Source: Larkinella sp965227735
Lineage (GTDB): Bacteria > Bacteroidota > Bacteroidia > Cytophagales > Spirosomataceae
DNA: 64,000 bases
Assembly (NCBI RefSeq): GCF_965227735.1
Contig: NZ_OZ245776.1
Location: 3,720,001 to 3,784,000 of the forward strand
Direction of reading: 5' to 3'
Shown: positions 53,875 to 62,529 of the stretch, one piece after another
How positions within the stretch are numbered: the stretch's first letter is position 1
Layout: each line of letters starts with the position of its first letter
Program-made: the position numbers and the translations under genes
Notes under the pieces: generated by a model
What the model was told of the DNA's origin: nothing
What the model saw: only the letters and a program-made list of their open reading frames with translations
Database searches by the model: none

Positions 53875-55539
53875 CTACCAGAAATACCCATATAAAAGGA
53901 CGATAATCGCCAGCACAACGGCGGCTCCGATGGCGAAGCTGGAAGAGGTTTTGAACATGCTGCTGTCAATCTCCAGCCCTTTGTCGCTGGGTTTCTGAAG
54001 ACCCAGCACCACCATCACCGCCACACAGATCAGGAAGACAAATCCCATCGTATCGAGAAATGGAATGGTGTAGATACCATCCGGGTTCGGGACGGCAAAA
54101 CCGGTTGGGGCCAGAAATTGCAGATCCACCAGACCGGGCAGCATATACTTGAAAAACAGCGACAGCAGGAACCCGCCAACAATGGCGAATAAGGCCCCGG
54201 ACGAGTTGGTTTTTTTCCAGAAGAAACCCATGATGAAGGCGGCAAAAACGCCCGGCGACACCAGACCCGTCATTTCCTGAATGAATTGAAAACCGCCTTT
54301 TTTGTCGATTCCCATAAACGGCGAAATGAAAATGGCCATCAGCATCGACACCCAAATGGCAATCCGACCCACCCGAACCAGTTTCTTCTCACTGGCATCC
54401 GGCGAAATGTATTTCTTGAAAATATCGAGCGTAAAAATGGTTGAAATCGAGTTGGCTTTCCCGGCCAGAGAAGCCACGACCGCAGCCGTTAGGGCCGCAA
54501 ATGAAAGTCCTTTCAGACCGGCGGGCAGCAAATTGAGCAAAACCGGATAGGCGTGGTCTTTATTCACCTCCCCGGTAGCATCGAGCATTTCCTGTTGAAA
54601 CAAGCCCTGCTGATACAGCGTGTAGGCGGCAATCCCTGGCAAAACCACGATAATCGGCATCAGGAGTTTCAGAAAAGCCGCAAACAGAATGCCTTCCCGG
54701 GCAGTTTTCAGATCGGCCCCCAGCGCGCGTTGCGTGATGTACTGGTTACAGCCCCAGTAGTTCAGGTTCACAATCCACATCCCGCCGATCAGCACCGTCA
54801 AACCGGGTAGCGACGCGTAATGTGGGTGACCCTTCGGAAAGATCATGTGAAAATGGTCTTCGGATTTCGCCAGCATGTGGTTGAAGCCATTCAGGATTCC
54901 GGTGGTGCCATTCTCTGACGAGACCAGATTAACCGCCAGATAGGTGGTGGCCAGCCCGCCCAGAATGAGAAAAAACACCTGAATCACATCCGTATACCCA
55001 ATCACTTTCATACCACCCAGGGTGATGATAACCGCAAAAACGGCCAGGGCGAACATGCAGAACGTAAAATTGAGTCCTGAAATGGTGGAGACCGCCAGCG
55101 CACCCAAAAACAAAATCGACGTCAGATTGACCAGGATGTAGAGAAACAGCCAGAAAATGGCCATGATCATCGCGACGGTGTTGTTATACCGCTTGGTCAG
55201 GAACTGCGGCATCGTAAAAATCCGGTTCTTGAGGTAGATCGGCATAAAAAAGACGGCGACCACAATCAGCGTAGCAGCCGCCATCCATTCATAGGTGGCA
55301 ATGGCCAGCCCCATTGCAAAACCGTCGCCGGATGCACCGATAAACTGTTCCGCCGAAATGTTGGAGGCAATCAGCGACGACCCGATGGCCCACCAGGTCA
55401 ATGACCCTTCGGCCAGAAAAAAATCGGTAGAGGAGGTCTCTTTGGTCTTTTTTCGTTGGTAAATCCAGTAGCCGTACGACGCTACAATGATGAAATAAAT
55501 GAAGAAAACAACGTAATCGAGAGTCTGTAATTTTTGCAT
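53875..55539 (-). CDS. Sodium:solute symporter (SSS family, SglT-like)
   Basis: 554 residues with about fourteen membrane segments. Family signatures: DYVVFFIYFIIVASYGYW in TM1, SSTDFFLAEGSLTWWAIGSSLIAS (given in parts SSTDFFLAEG and WWAIGSSLIA), ISAEQFIGASGDGFA, and FTLDIFKKYI in the middle. The closest branch is the sodium/glucose-galactose symporters. It probably imports a sugar or related solute with sodium. It is distant from the SusCD region and lacks the 21-bp-spaced operator, so common regulation is not indicated. Confidence 0.93.
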   Translation of the reverse strand: MQKLQTLDYVVFFIYFIIVASYGYWIYQRKKTKETSSTDFFLAEGSLTWWAIGSSLIASNISAEQFIGASGDGFAMGLAIATYEWMAAATLIVVAVFFMPIYLKNRIFTMPQFLTKRYNNTVAMIMAIFWLFLYILVNLTSILFLGALAVSTISGLNFTFCMFALAVFAVIITLGGMKVIGYTDVIQVFFLILGGLATTYLAVNLVSSENGTTGILNGFNHMLAKSEDHFHMIFPKGHPHYASLPGLTVLIGGMWIVNLNYWGCNQYITQRALGADLKTAREGILFAAFLKLLMPIIVVLPGIAAYTLYQQGLFQQEMLDATGEVNKDHAYPVLLNLLPAGLKGLSFAALTAAVVASLAGKANSISTIFTLDIFKKYISPDASEKKLVRVGRIAIWVSMLMAIFISPFMGIDKKGGFQFIQEMTGLVSPGVFAAFIMGFFWKKTNSSGALFAIVGGFLLSLFFKYMLPGLVDLQFLAPTGFAVPNPDGIYTIPFLDTMGFVFLICVAVMVVLGLQKPSDKGLEIDSSMFKTSSSFAIGAAVVLAIIVLLYGYFW

Positions 55540-55675
55540 GACGGCAACTGTAAGCGGGGGAAGAAATAAGCTTAGGATTATTACGACTCGAAAGATAATA
55601 ATTTACAGAACATATTCTTGCCAATCTTCGTCTCCCGCGTAGATTATTGTTGCAAAGCGATATTCACCAGAATAA

Positions 55676-56749
55676 TCAGATTTTGATGGTCTCCGGCACG
55701 ATTTTCCGCAACCGGGGATTGGCTTTAAAGCGATGGGCAAGGGTCAACCGGTAGTTCCCGGTATGGATGGTGTAGTTATAGACGGGCGTTACGACCGACA
55801 CCGAGCCGTTGACCCAGCCGAGCGTTACACACCACAGATTGCTGTTGTAGCCCGCAACGATCCTGAAAAGGAGATCCGGACGCAGTGTGCTGTAGGTCAG
55901 TTTGCCCGCGCCAAAGGTTTCTTTACTGAAAGTGACATTCAAATTGGTCGTCAGCGAGCCCGTGGCAAACCAGTGTTGCCGGTACACATAGGTGTAGGCG
56001 TACCCCCCACCGGGGCCAAATTTCACAAACCGCATCCGGCGCACGTCGGCTTCCGGGAAGGCGGGCCGCAGAACGGCCGGATACAGCGCACTGTCACCCC
56101 GCATGATGCCATAATACAATTGAAAGCCCGCCAGAAACGTGCCTGCCGACTTCTTCTGCCACTCATTTTGCACCAAAGCCGCCCGGAACGAAAACCGCCG
56201 GAAGTTAAACACCCGCCGAATCGATGCACCCACCAGATAAATGCCCAAATCGGGGCGTTGATAGTATTGATCGGGGCTGGGTGACGCGTTGCCCCGGGGG
56301 GCGAGGTAGTACCCTTCATAAAATTGCCCAAATCCGTCGATAACCCATTTTCGCATGTAAAGGTGCGTTTGAAGGTCAATGTCGCGGGTTTTGCCTTTTC
56401 CTTTGTTATTCAGAAACGAAAGACCATACGCCAGGTTCAGCGTCAGGGCGTTGAAAGTGGCACCAATGCCTACATCCAGCGACGAATTGGGTTTAAAACG
56501 CAGCGTAGGACTCGGAATAACCGGCGTCGACAGCACAAACGAGGTGTATTTTTGGGAAAGATACAGTCGCCCCGTCAGCTTTCCGGGGAACGTTTTCACG
56601 TACGTCGAGTCCAGCCCGCGGCCCAGGAGGCTTTGTGTCAGCGCTGGCAAAGCCGTTCCGAATACCAGACAGACAACCGGAAAAGCGAAAGAAAACGCCC
56701 GGTTTACGGAGCTGACAAACCCACGATTACCCTCCAAACGTCGCTTCAT
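55676..56749 (-). CDS. DUF4421 outer-membrane protein
   Basis: 357 residues with a signal sequence (FPVVCLVFGTALPALTQ). The DUF4421 opening DSTYVKTFPGKLTGRLYLS is followed by repeated amphipathic strands (LDVGIGATFNALTLNLAYG, YMRKWVIDGFGQFYEGYYL), as expected for an outer-membrane beta barrel. Function unknown; members are common in Bacteroidota. Its start overlaps the stop of the AsmA-like gene by 4 bp (ATGA), so the two are translationally coupled, which suggests a joint envelope role. Confidence 0.85.
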   Translation of the reverse strand: MKRRLEGNRGFVSSVNRAFSFAFPVVCLVFGTALPALTQSLLGRGLDSTYVKTFPGKLTGRLYLSQKYTSFVLSTPVIPSPTLRFKPNSSLDVGIGATFNALTLNLAYGLSFLNNKGKGKTRDIDLQTHLYMRKWVIDGFGQFYEGYYLAPRGNASPSPDQYYQRPDLGIYLVGASIRRVFNFRRFSFRAALVQNEWQKKSAGTFLAGFQLYYGIMRGDSALYPAVLRPAFPEADVRRMRFVKFGPGGGYAYTYVYRQHWFATGSLTTNLNVTFSKETFGAGKLTYSTLRPDLLFRIVAGYNSNLWCVTLGWVNGSVSVVTPVYNYTIHTGNYRLTLAHRFKANPRLRKIVPETIKI

Positions 56750-59580
56750 CGGGCAAAGGTGGTGTCAATTTTGTGGCGGCTCAGTTCTTCGTGCCATTCC
56801 GAACGGAGGGTTTGCTTCTGGGCTTCGAAATCTCTTCGGCCGAACATTTTCATCCGGTATTTTCCAAGATCGCGCTGCAACAGCAAGTGGTTTTTCAGAC
56901 CCCGTGATGTTCGGGTCGAATCCGGCTCCTGAATCTGCCGAATGCGTCGTTTGTTGTTGCCAAAGATTAAATCCGTCAGACTGATTTCCACCAGAAAAGC
57001 CGCTTTTTTGTTGAGTGTATAATCGCCGTTCAGATGCAGATACGACAGGTTGCTGGACAGGTTCAGATCCGGCATCAGAATCCGGTTGTCGTGGAGTAAA
57101 AACTGGGCGTCTACGTCCTCAAAATAGATGTGGCTCGTTTTGGCTTTCGGCAAAAATCGCAGGGCCTGCTGGATGGGCTGAACTTCGATGAGTTCCATTT
57201 GCCGGATCGAGGCTCTGGTATAAGCGGTTATTTTCTTGATATCCGGTAAAAAATCGTTGTCTAATTCCGTCCGGAGCGACATGGCACAATCCACATTACC
57301 CCGGATGTTCTCGCTCTTCAGCACATCAATTCTCATCTCCTCGGCCGCCCGGAAAAGCTGGTGCAGATCCATCTTCTGGAGCGTTACATTGAGCGTTACC
57401 GGAAATCCTTCCGGACGCCCCAGTTTCATCAGGCCGTGGGAACCCAGCCGCCCGCCAAAAACATTCATCGTGAGCCTTTCCAGTTGCGCGGTTTCGTCTT
57501 TGATGACGGTTTTCAGACCAAAGTCGTCGCCTTTCAGCGTTTGGTAATCCAGCTTGCGGGCCTTCACTTCCACATCGAACTGGTAGTCATTCAGCGTGGA
57601 CTTCTTTTGCTGCGAAGCGGGTCGTTTATACGTCGCCTGCATGCTGTTCAAACCGGCCAGCAGGCCCACCAGCCGTTGCAGATCCAACCGTTCATACGAC
57701 AGACTCAAGGCCGCATACGGCGCCTGAATCCCGTCCGGACTCAATTGAAAATGGCCTAATCCGGCGATTGATCCGCCTAACGTAGTGCGGCAACGAAGCT
57801 GCGGAACCCGAACCTGCTCGCCTTTTTTGTGAACGACAAACGACATATCGCTCAAATCTTCCCGGGACGGCAATCGGATGCGGTCAATCCGAATGACGGC
57901 GGAGTACTCGGTCCCGAATAGCAGCCCGGCCAGTAAACTATCGGTCGAAGTCGGTATTTTAGGAGGAGCCGACCGCCGGGTTGGCGGGGGCAGCGGTTTC
58001 GAGAAATCCAGTTCCTGCCAGTGTGCGGCCAGTTTGGTCCGAACCGGGTACGTAGCCCGATTGCCGCCCAGGGCATACCGGAGCAGATTGGTGATTTCAC
58101 CGTTGATTTTGAAAAACCGGCCATCCAGTTTCCCCACCACTTCCCGAATCCGGAGCGTGTTATTTTCCGGGATAAAATGAATATCCGCATTGAGCGCCGT
58201 ACACCGACCCGACGGTTTTGGAAAATGAAGACAGCCGTCTTTAACGCGAAGCGTTCCTTTCCAGAAGGGTTCATTGGGAGCGGGTTTAACCACAGTAGAA
58301 TACAGCAGCGGGCTGCGAACGGCCAGGTTGATGGCGGCCGTTCCGGAATAGAGCGAGTCGCCGGGCCAGTTCATCAGTTGGGCCAGTTGTTGCAGCGACA
58401 GGTTTCCCTGAATGGTGGCATCGGCGACCGGCGACACCAGATTGGCCAGCGTACCGCGCACCACGAGTGTATCGTCGCCCGACTGAACCCGGAACTGCTG
58501 AAGTGTCAGTTTGGTGGTTTCGCGGGCGTTCCGGGCGCCGTTGTTCCAGTTTCCCCGAACCTGCACGGTTTGAAAAACCACCGGCGTTTTGGGCCAGTGG
58601 TAATTTTGGGCCTGAAGCTGAAAGCTGATGTCATTGTGGGGCCGCACCGTCGCGCTGCTCTGTCCGCTCATTCGAAACCGGAAAGCGACTTTTCCCTTCA
58701 TGGCCGCATCACCGGCATACCGTTTGAGCGAGTCAGGCAACAAAGCAGCCAGAAACTCGTGAGCCGGTTGCAGGCCGTTCAGACCGACGTTCAGATCCAT
58801 GCCCTGGTTTTCGGGGAGTTTGCGGTGGCTGCCCGTCAGATGAATGGGCGAACCGTTGACCATTAGCTGGCTTTTGCTGAACATCCCGGTTTTGGTCGTC
58901 GGGTTGTATTCGTAATGCACGTTGGCCGTGAAAGCCTGCGCCCGAAACAGCATCAGGTTCCGGTTTTTAATAAAGTCGATGGCGCCCTCGATGGTTCCCT
59001 GCAATTGCAGCGTCGGATGGTTGAGGTGACCACTCAAATCGGCATTCCGGATGGTCATCGAAAACGCATTCTGTTTGTAGTCATTTTCAACGACCACCGT
59101 GGCGTCTTCAATCCGAATTTCGGGAATGGCAACTGAATGCATGTGGCTGGTGTCCGACCGGGTTTCGGCTTTCCAAACCAGCCCGGTTTTTTGCCCGGTC
59201 GAGTCAACCCGCTGGTGATACCGAACGCCTTTCAGCAGGATCTTCTGTACAGCTCGGCTTTCCCGGAAAATATCGGAGAGCCTGATCACCAGATTGGCCT
59301 GATCGACGCCCACAATCTCCATCGGTTTTGGCCCCTGGTTATCATGGATGGATACATCGTCGAGCTGAATGGCCAGATTGGGGAAGTGACTGAGCAATGA
59401 AAAATTTACGCCGAAATCGGCCAGCCGCTGTTCGGAATGGCTGGCAAATTCATTGCGAACGGCCAGAATGACTTTTTCTTTGTAAACGGTTGTCAGCAAA
59501 AGCGGAATCAGCAAGCCCACCACCAGCAGAACGCCAGCCAGCGCGGCTCCTATTTTTATCCAGTGGGAAAACCTCGCCAT
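56746..59580 (-). CDS. AsmA-like envelope protein
   Basis: 944 residues from ATG 59580 (MARFSHWIKIGAALAG); a TTG further upstream is in frame but unlikely. One N-terminal membrane segment (ALAGVLLVVGLLIPLLLTTVY) anchors a large periplasmic region rich in beta strands. The N-terminal ASMA region (SLLSHFPNLAIQLDDVSI) and a C-terminal AsmA_2-like part (LGSHGLMKLGRPEGFPVTL, FFEDV-like strands) are visible. AsmA-type proteins are now linked to lipid transport to the outer membrane and to its integrity. The downstream coupled DUF4421 barrel could be its outer-membrane partner; that is inferred from the overlap only. Confidence 0.88.
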   Translation of the reverse strand: MARFSHWIKIGAALAGVLLVVGLLIPLLLTTVYKEKVILAVRNEFASHSEQRLADFGVNFSLLSHFPNLAIQLDDVSIHDNQGPKPMEIVGVDQANLVIRLSDIFRESRAVQKILLKGVRYHQRVDSTGQKTGLVWKAETRSDTSHMHSVAIPEIRIEDATVVVENDYKQNAFSMTIRNADLSGHLNHPTLQLQGTIEGAIDFIKNRNLMLFRAQAFTANVHYEYNPTTKTGMFSKSQLMVNGSPIHLTGSHRKLPENQGMDLNVGLNGLQPAHEFLAALLPDSLKRYAGDAAMKGKVAFRFRMSGQSSATVRPHNDISFQLQAQNYHWPKTPVVFQTVQVRGNWNNGARNARETTKLTLQQFRVQSGDDTLVVRGTLANLVSPVADATIQGNLSLQQLAQLMNWPGDSLYSGTAAINLAVRSPLLYSTVVKPAPNEPFWKGTLRVKDGCLHFPKPSGRCTALNADIHFIPENNTLRIREVVGKLDGRFFKINGEITNLLRYALGGNRATYPVRTKLAAHWQELDFSKPLPPPTRRSAPPKIPTSTDSLLAGLLFGTEYSAVIRIDRIRLPSREDLSDMSFVVHKKGEQVRVPQLRCRTTLGGSIAGLGHFQLSPDGIQAPYAALSLSYERLDLQRLVGLLAGLNSMQATYKRPASQQKKSTLNDYQFDVEVKARKLDYQTLKGDDFGLKTVIKDETAQLERLTMNVFGGRLGSHGLMKLGRPEGFPVTLNVTLQKMDLHQLFRAAEEMRIDVLKSENIRGNVDCAMSLRTELDNDFLPDIKKITAYTRASIRQMELIEVQPIQQALRFLPKAKTSHIYFEDVDAQFLLHDNRILMPDLNLSSNLSYLHLNGDYTLNKKAAFLVEISLTDLIFGNNKRRIRQIQEPDSTRTSRGLKNHLLLQRDLGKYRMKMFGRRDFEAQKQTLRSEWHEELSRHKIDTTFAR

Positions 59581-59666
59581 GCTTTTACAGACAGATCGTT
59601 GAGCAATCGAAACCGGCAAAATAGCCGGTTATACCTAAACACCCATCGGCGGCACACTGTTCGATC

Positions 59667-60506
59667 CTACAAAATGATCGTCCGATTCTGGTGAATGAAA
59701 ACGCGGTCGTTGAAAACCAGTTTCAGCGCCTGCGACAATACGATTTTTTCCACGTCTTTTCCTTCCGTAGACATATCGGCCGCCGTGTGCCGGTGGTCGA
59801 CCTCCTTGATGTTTTGGGCAATAATCGGGCCTTCGTCCAGATCGTTGTTCACAAAATGAGCGGTGGCACCAATGATTTTGACCCCCCGTTCATACGCCTG
59901 CCGATACGGGTTGGCGCCCATGAAGGCCGGCAAAAACGAATGGTGAATGTTGACAATCCGGTTCGGAAACTTTTTCACAAACGCCGGTGTCAACACCCGC
60001 ATGTATTTAGCCAGCACGATGTATTCCGGCTCATAAATCGACACGATCCGGCTAATGGCCTCTTCGTGTTCTTCCCGGGTTTTGTGCTCGTGGGTTACAT
60101 AATGAAAGGGAATACCGAACTTACTGACCAACGGTTGAAGCGTATTGTAATTGCTGACTACGGCCAGAATATCGGCATCAAGTTCATCAAAAGCGTATCG
60201 AATCAGCAGTTCGGCTAAACAATGGTGCTCTTTTGTAACAAAAACAATACTTTTTTTCTTTTTTTTGGGATTAATACGGAGATTGATGCCCGGTGGTAAG
60301 GTCTGTTGTAAATTATCAGACAAAACGGATGAATCGTAGTTACCTTCGAACTCGGTACGCATAAAAAACTGCCGGTCGGGGCTTACATATTCGTCGTTTC
60401 GGATGATATTCAGATTGTAATGCGCCAGTACGCCGGTGACGCGGTGAATGAGTCCCGTGCTATCGGGGCCGTCCATTAACAGAATGTGACGTGTTTCGGT
60501 TGCCAT
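59667..60506 (-). CDS. purU: Formyltetrahydrofolate deformylase
   Basis: 279 residues. The N-terminal ACT domain (HILLMDGPDSTGLIHRVTG) is joined to a formyl-transferase-like domain with NIHHSFLPAFMGANPYRQAY, the conserved His and Asp of the active site (GATAHFVNNDLDEGPII). PurU hydrolyses 10-formyl-THF to formate and THF, balancing the one-carbon pool and supplying formate for PurT. A run of lysines (PKKKKKS) sits in the linker. It is divergent from the glycogen synthase gene by 102 bp. Confidence 0.96.
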   Translation of the reverse strand: MATETRHILLMDGPDSTGLIHRVTGVLAHYNLNIIRNDEYVSPDRQFFMRTEFEGNYDSSVLSDNLQQTLPPGINLRINPKKKKKSIVFVTKEHHCLAELLIRYAFDELDADILAVVSNYNTLQPLVSKFGIPFHYVTHEHKTREEHEEAISRIVSIYEPEYIVLAKYMRVLTPAFVKKFPNRIVNIHHSFLPAFMGANPYRQAYERGVKIIGATAHFVNNDLDEGPIIAQNIKEVDHRHTAADMSTEGKDVEKIVLSQALKLVFNDRVFIHQNRTIIL

Positions 60507-60608
60507 GAACGAATTGATAATTTGAAAGTTAGTGTAAAAGTAGTAAAATCACCTCGCGAATCGCCTTTCCCGCGTGAATAAGGCAGGCTAGCCACCCTAA
60601 CAAATTGT

Positions 60609-62429
60609 ATGGCATTGGAATCGATGTTCTCTGCATCTAAGCGAAAATTACTGATTGAAGTGGCCTGGGAAGTTTGTAACCAGGTCGGCGGTATCTATAC
60701 CGTCATCCGGTCGAAGGTGCCTTCGATGGTTGAAAAATGGGATAATGACTACATCCTGCTTGGCCCGTACTTTCCACAACGGGCCGCCGTTGAATTTGAA
60801 CCGATTACGCACGACGACGGCACCGAAATCGGCCGTGTTGTGCTGAACATGCGCTCGCGGGGGCTGGATGTTCAATACGGCCACTGGCTCATTACGGGCA
60901 AACCGCGCGTGGTCCTTTTCGGAATTTCCAGTCTTGGCCCCACCATTGAGCAGGTGAAATACCAGCTTTGGGAACGTCACCAGATTTCGACGCTGGGTGT
61001 CGAGGACCTGGTCAATCAGGTGGTAGGTTTCGGTGAACTGGTGCGCATTTTCCTGACCGAATTGGCCGCAGAAAGTGCCAAGCACGTCGATATCGTGGTT
61101 CATTTTCACGAGTGGATGGCCAGCAGCGGTTTGCCCGATTTGCGGAAAGACAATGTGAAAGTCGCAACGGTTTTCACCACCCACGCCACCATGCTCGGTC
61201 GCTACCTGGCGCAGAACGAATCCGGTTTTTACGGTAAACTGCCGTTTTTCGACTGGCAGCGCGAAGCCAAACATTACAACATCGAGGCTCAGGCAACCAT
61301 CGAGCGGCTTTCGGCCCAGCTATCCCATACTTTCACGACGGTCAGCGACGTTACGGCCCGCGAGTGTGAAGTGTTTCTGGGCCGCGTCCCCGATCTGATT
61401 CTGCCCAACGGGTTGAATATCGTCCGGTTCACGGCGGTACACGAGTTCCAGAATCTGCACGTCAAGTTCAAGGAGCGGATTCATGAGTTTATCATGGGCC
61501 ACTTCTTCCAGAGTTATTCATTCGATCTGGAAAAAACGCTGTATTTTTTCACCTCGGGCCGGTTTGAGTTCAGCAACAAGGGATACGACATAACGCTCGA
61601 AGCGCTCGCCCGGCTGAACTGGAAAATGCGCGAGGCCAATATGGACATGACCGTCGTTATGTTCATGATTACCAAGCAACCCTTCAAGTCCATCAACCCC
61701 GACGTGTTGCACAGCCGCGCACTGCTGGACGAAATTCAGGAAACCTGCAAAGCCATTGAAAATCAGCTTGGTGATAAGTTGTTTTTGAATGCGGCTTCCG
61801 GCGAAGACATCAATTTGCCCGACCTGAATCAGTTTGTGGATGAATACTGGCGGCTCCGGCTCCGGCGAACCATCCAGAGCTTCAAGACCAAGCAACTGCC
61901 GCCGTTTGTAACCCACGATCTGGTTGAAGAAGACGACATGGTGCGGTTTATCCGACAGGTTCAACTGATCAACAATGCCCACGACCGGGTGAAAGTCGTT
62001 TACCACCCTGACTTCATTTCCTCCACCAATCCGCTTTTCGGGCTCGATTACGGCCAGTTTGTGCGGGGTTGCCACCTGGGCGTTTTTCCGAGCTACTACG
62101 AACCGTGGGGCTACACGCCCCTGGAATGCGTCGTTCGGGGCATACCAACCGTCACCAGCGACCTGTCCGGTTTTGGCGATTTCATCATGCAGATCATGCG
62201 GGATTACGAAAACCGGGGTATTTATGTCGTGAACCGGAAAACGCAAACCTTCAACGAAGCCGCCGATCAGCTTGCCAACATCATGTTCCGCTTTGTCCGG
62301 CTTTCACAACGCGACCGGATTACGCAGCGCAACCGCGTGGAGAACATCGCGGAAGTCTTCGATTGGACCAACCTGCGCTCGTATTACGATACTGCCCACG
62401 ATCTGGCGTTGAAGCGCCGGAAGCCGTGA
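60609..62429 (+). CDS. Glycogen synthase of the eukaryotic GT3 type
   Basis: 606 residues. The sequence follows fungal and animal glycogen synthase (GT3) rather than bacterial GlgA (GT5): EVAWEVCNQVGGIYTVI at 17-33, LPNGLNIVRFTAVHEFQNLH in the centre, GRFEFSNKGYDITLEALARLN, and PSYYEPWGYTPLECVVRGIP in the second Rossmann domain. GT3 enzymes elongate alpha-1,4-glucan, usually from UDP-glucose. The regulatory phosphorylated tails of animal enzymes are missing, so control must differ. No other glycogen genes are adjacent. A 37-bp-arm palindrome follows the stop. Confidence 0.9.
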   Translation: MALESMFSASKRKLLIEVAWEVCNQVGGIYTVIRSKVPSMVEKWDNDYILLGPYFPQRAAVEFEPITHDDGTEIGRVVLNMRSRGLDVQYGHWLITGKPRVVLFGISSLGPTIEQVKYQLWERHQISTLGVEDLVNQVVGFGELVRIFLTELAAESAKHVDIVVHFHEWMASSGLPDLRKDNVKVATVFTTHATMLGRYLAQNESGFYGKLPFFDWQREAKHYNIEAQATIERLSAQLSHTFTTVSDVTARECEVFLGRVPDLILPNGLNIVRFTAVHEFQNLHVKFKERIHEFIMGHFFQSYSFDLEKTLYFFTSGRFEFSNKGYDITLEALARLNWKMREANMDMTVVMFMITKQPFKSINPDVLHSRALLDEIQETCKAIENQLGDKLFLNAASGEDINLPDLNQFVDEYWRLRLRRTIQSFKTKQLPPFVTHDLVEEDDMVRFIRQVQLINNAHDRVKVVYHPDFISSTNPLFGLDYGQFVRGCHLGVFPSYYEPWGYTPLECVVRGIPTVTSDLSGFGDFIMQIMRDYENRGIYVVNRKTQTFNEAADQLANIMFRFVRLSQRDRITQRNRVENIAEVFDWTNLRSYYDTAHDLALKRRKP

Positions 62430-62432
62430 AAT

Positions 62433-62519
62433 AGCAAAAAGACGATTGACCATCGACCATTGACGATAGTTTGCATAGGAAGCTATCGTCAATGGTCGAT
62501 GGTCAATCGTCTTTTTGCT
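62433..62519. repeat. Long perfect palindrome between the glycogen synthase and DUF349 genes
   Basis: Perfect 37-bp arms (62433-62469 and 62483-62519) around a 13-nt loop. The arms contain the repeated word TTGACCATCGACCATTGAC. A-rich and T-rich ends make it a likely terminator for both convergent genes, whose stops lie 3 and 11 bases away. Confidence 0.92.
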
Positions 62520-62529
62520 CTACTCTATC

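Noticed and set aside
55540..55675. The same operator before the SSS symporter
   Set aside because: No TATCCAT-like half-site was found, so the symporter is not placed in the regulon.
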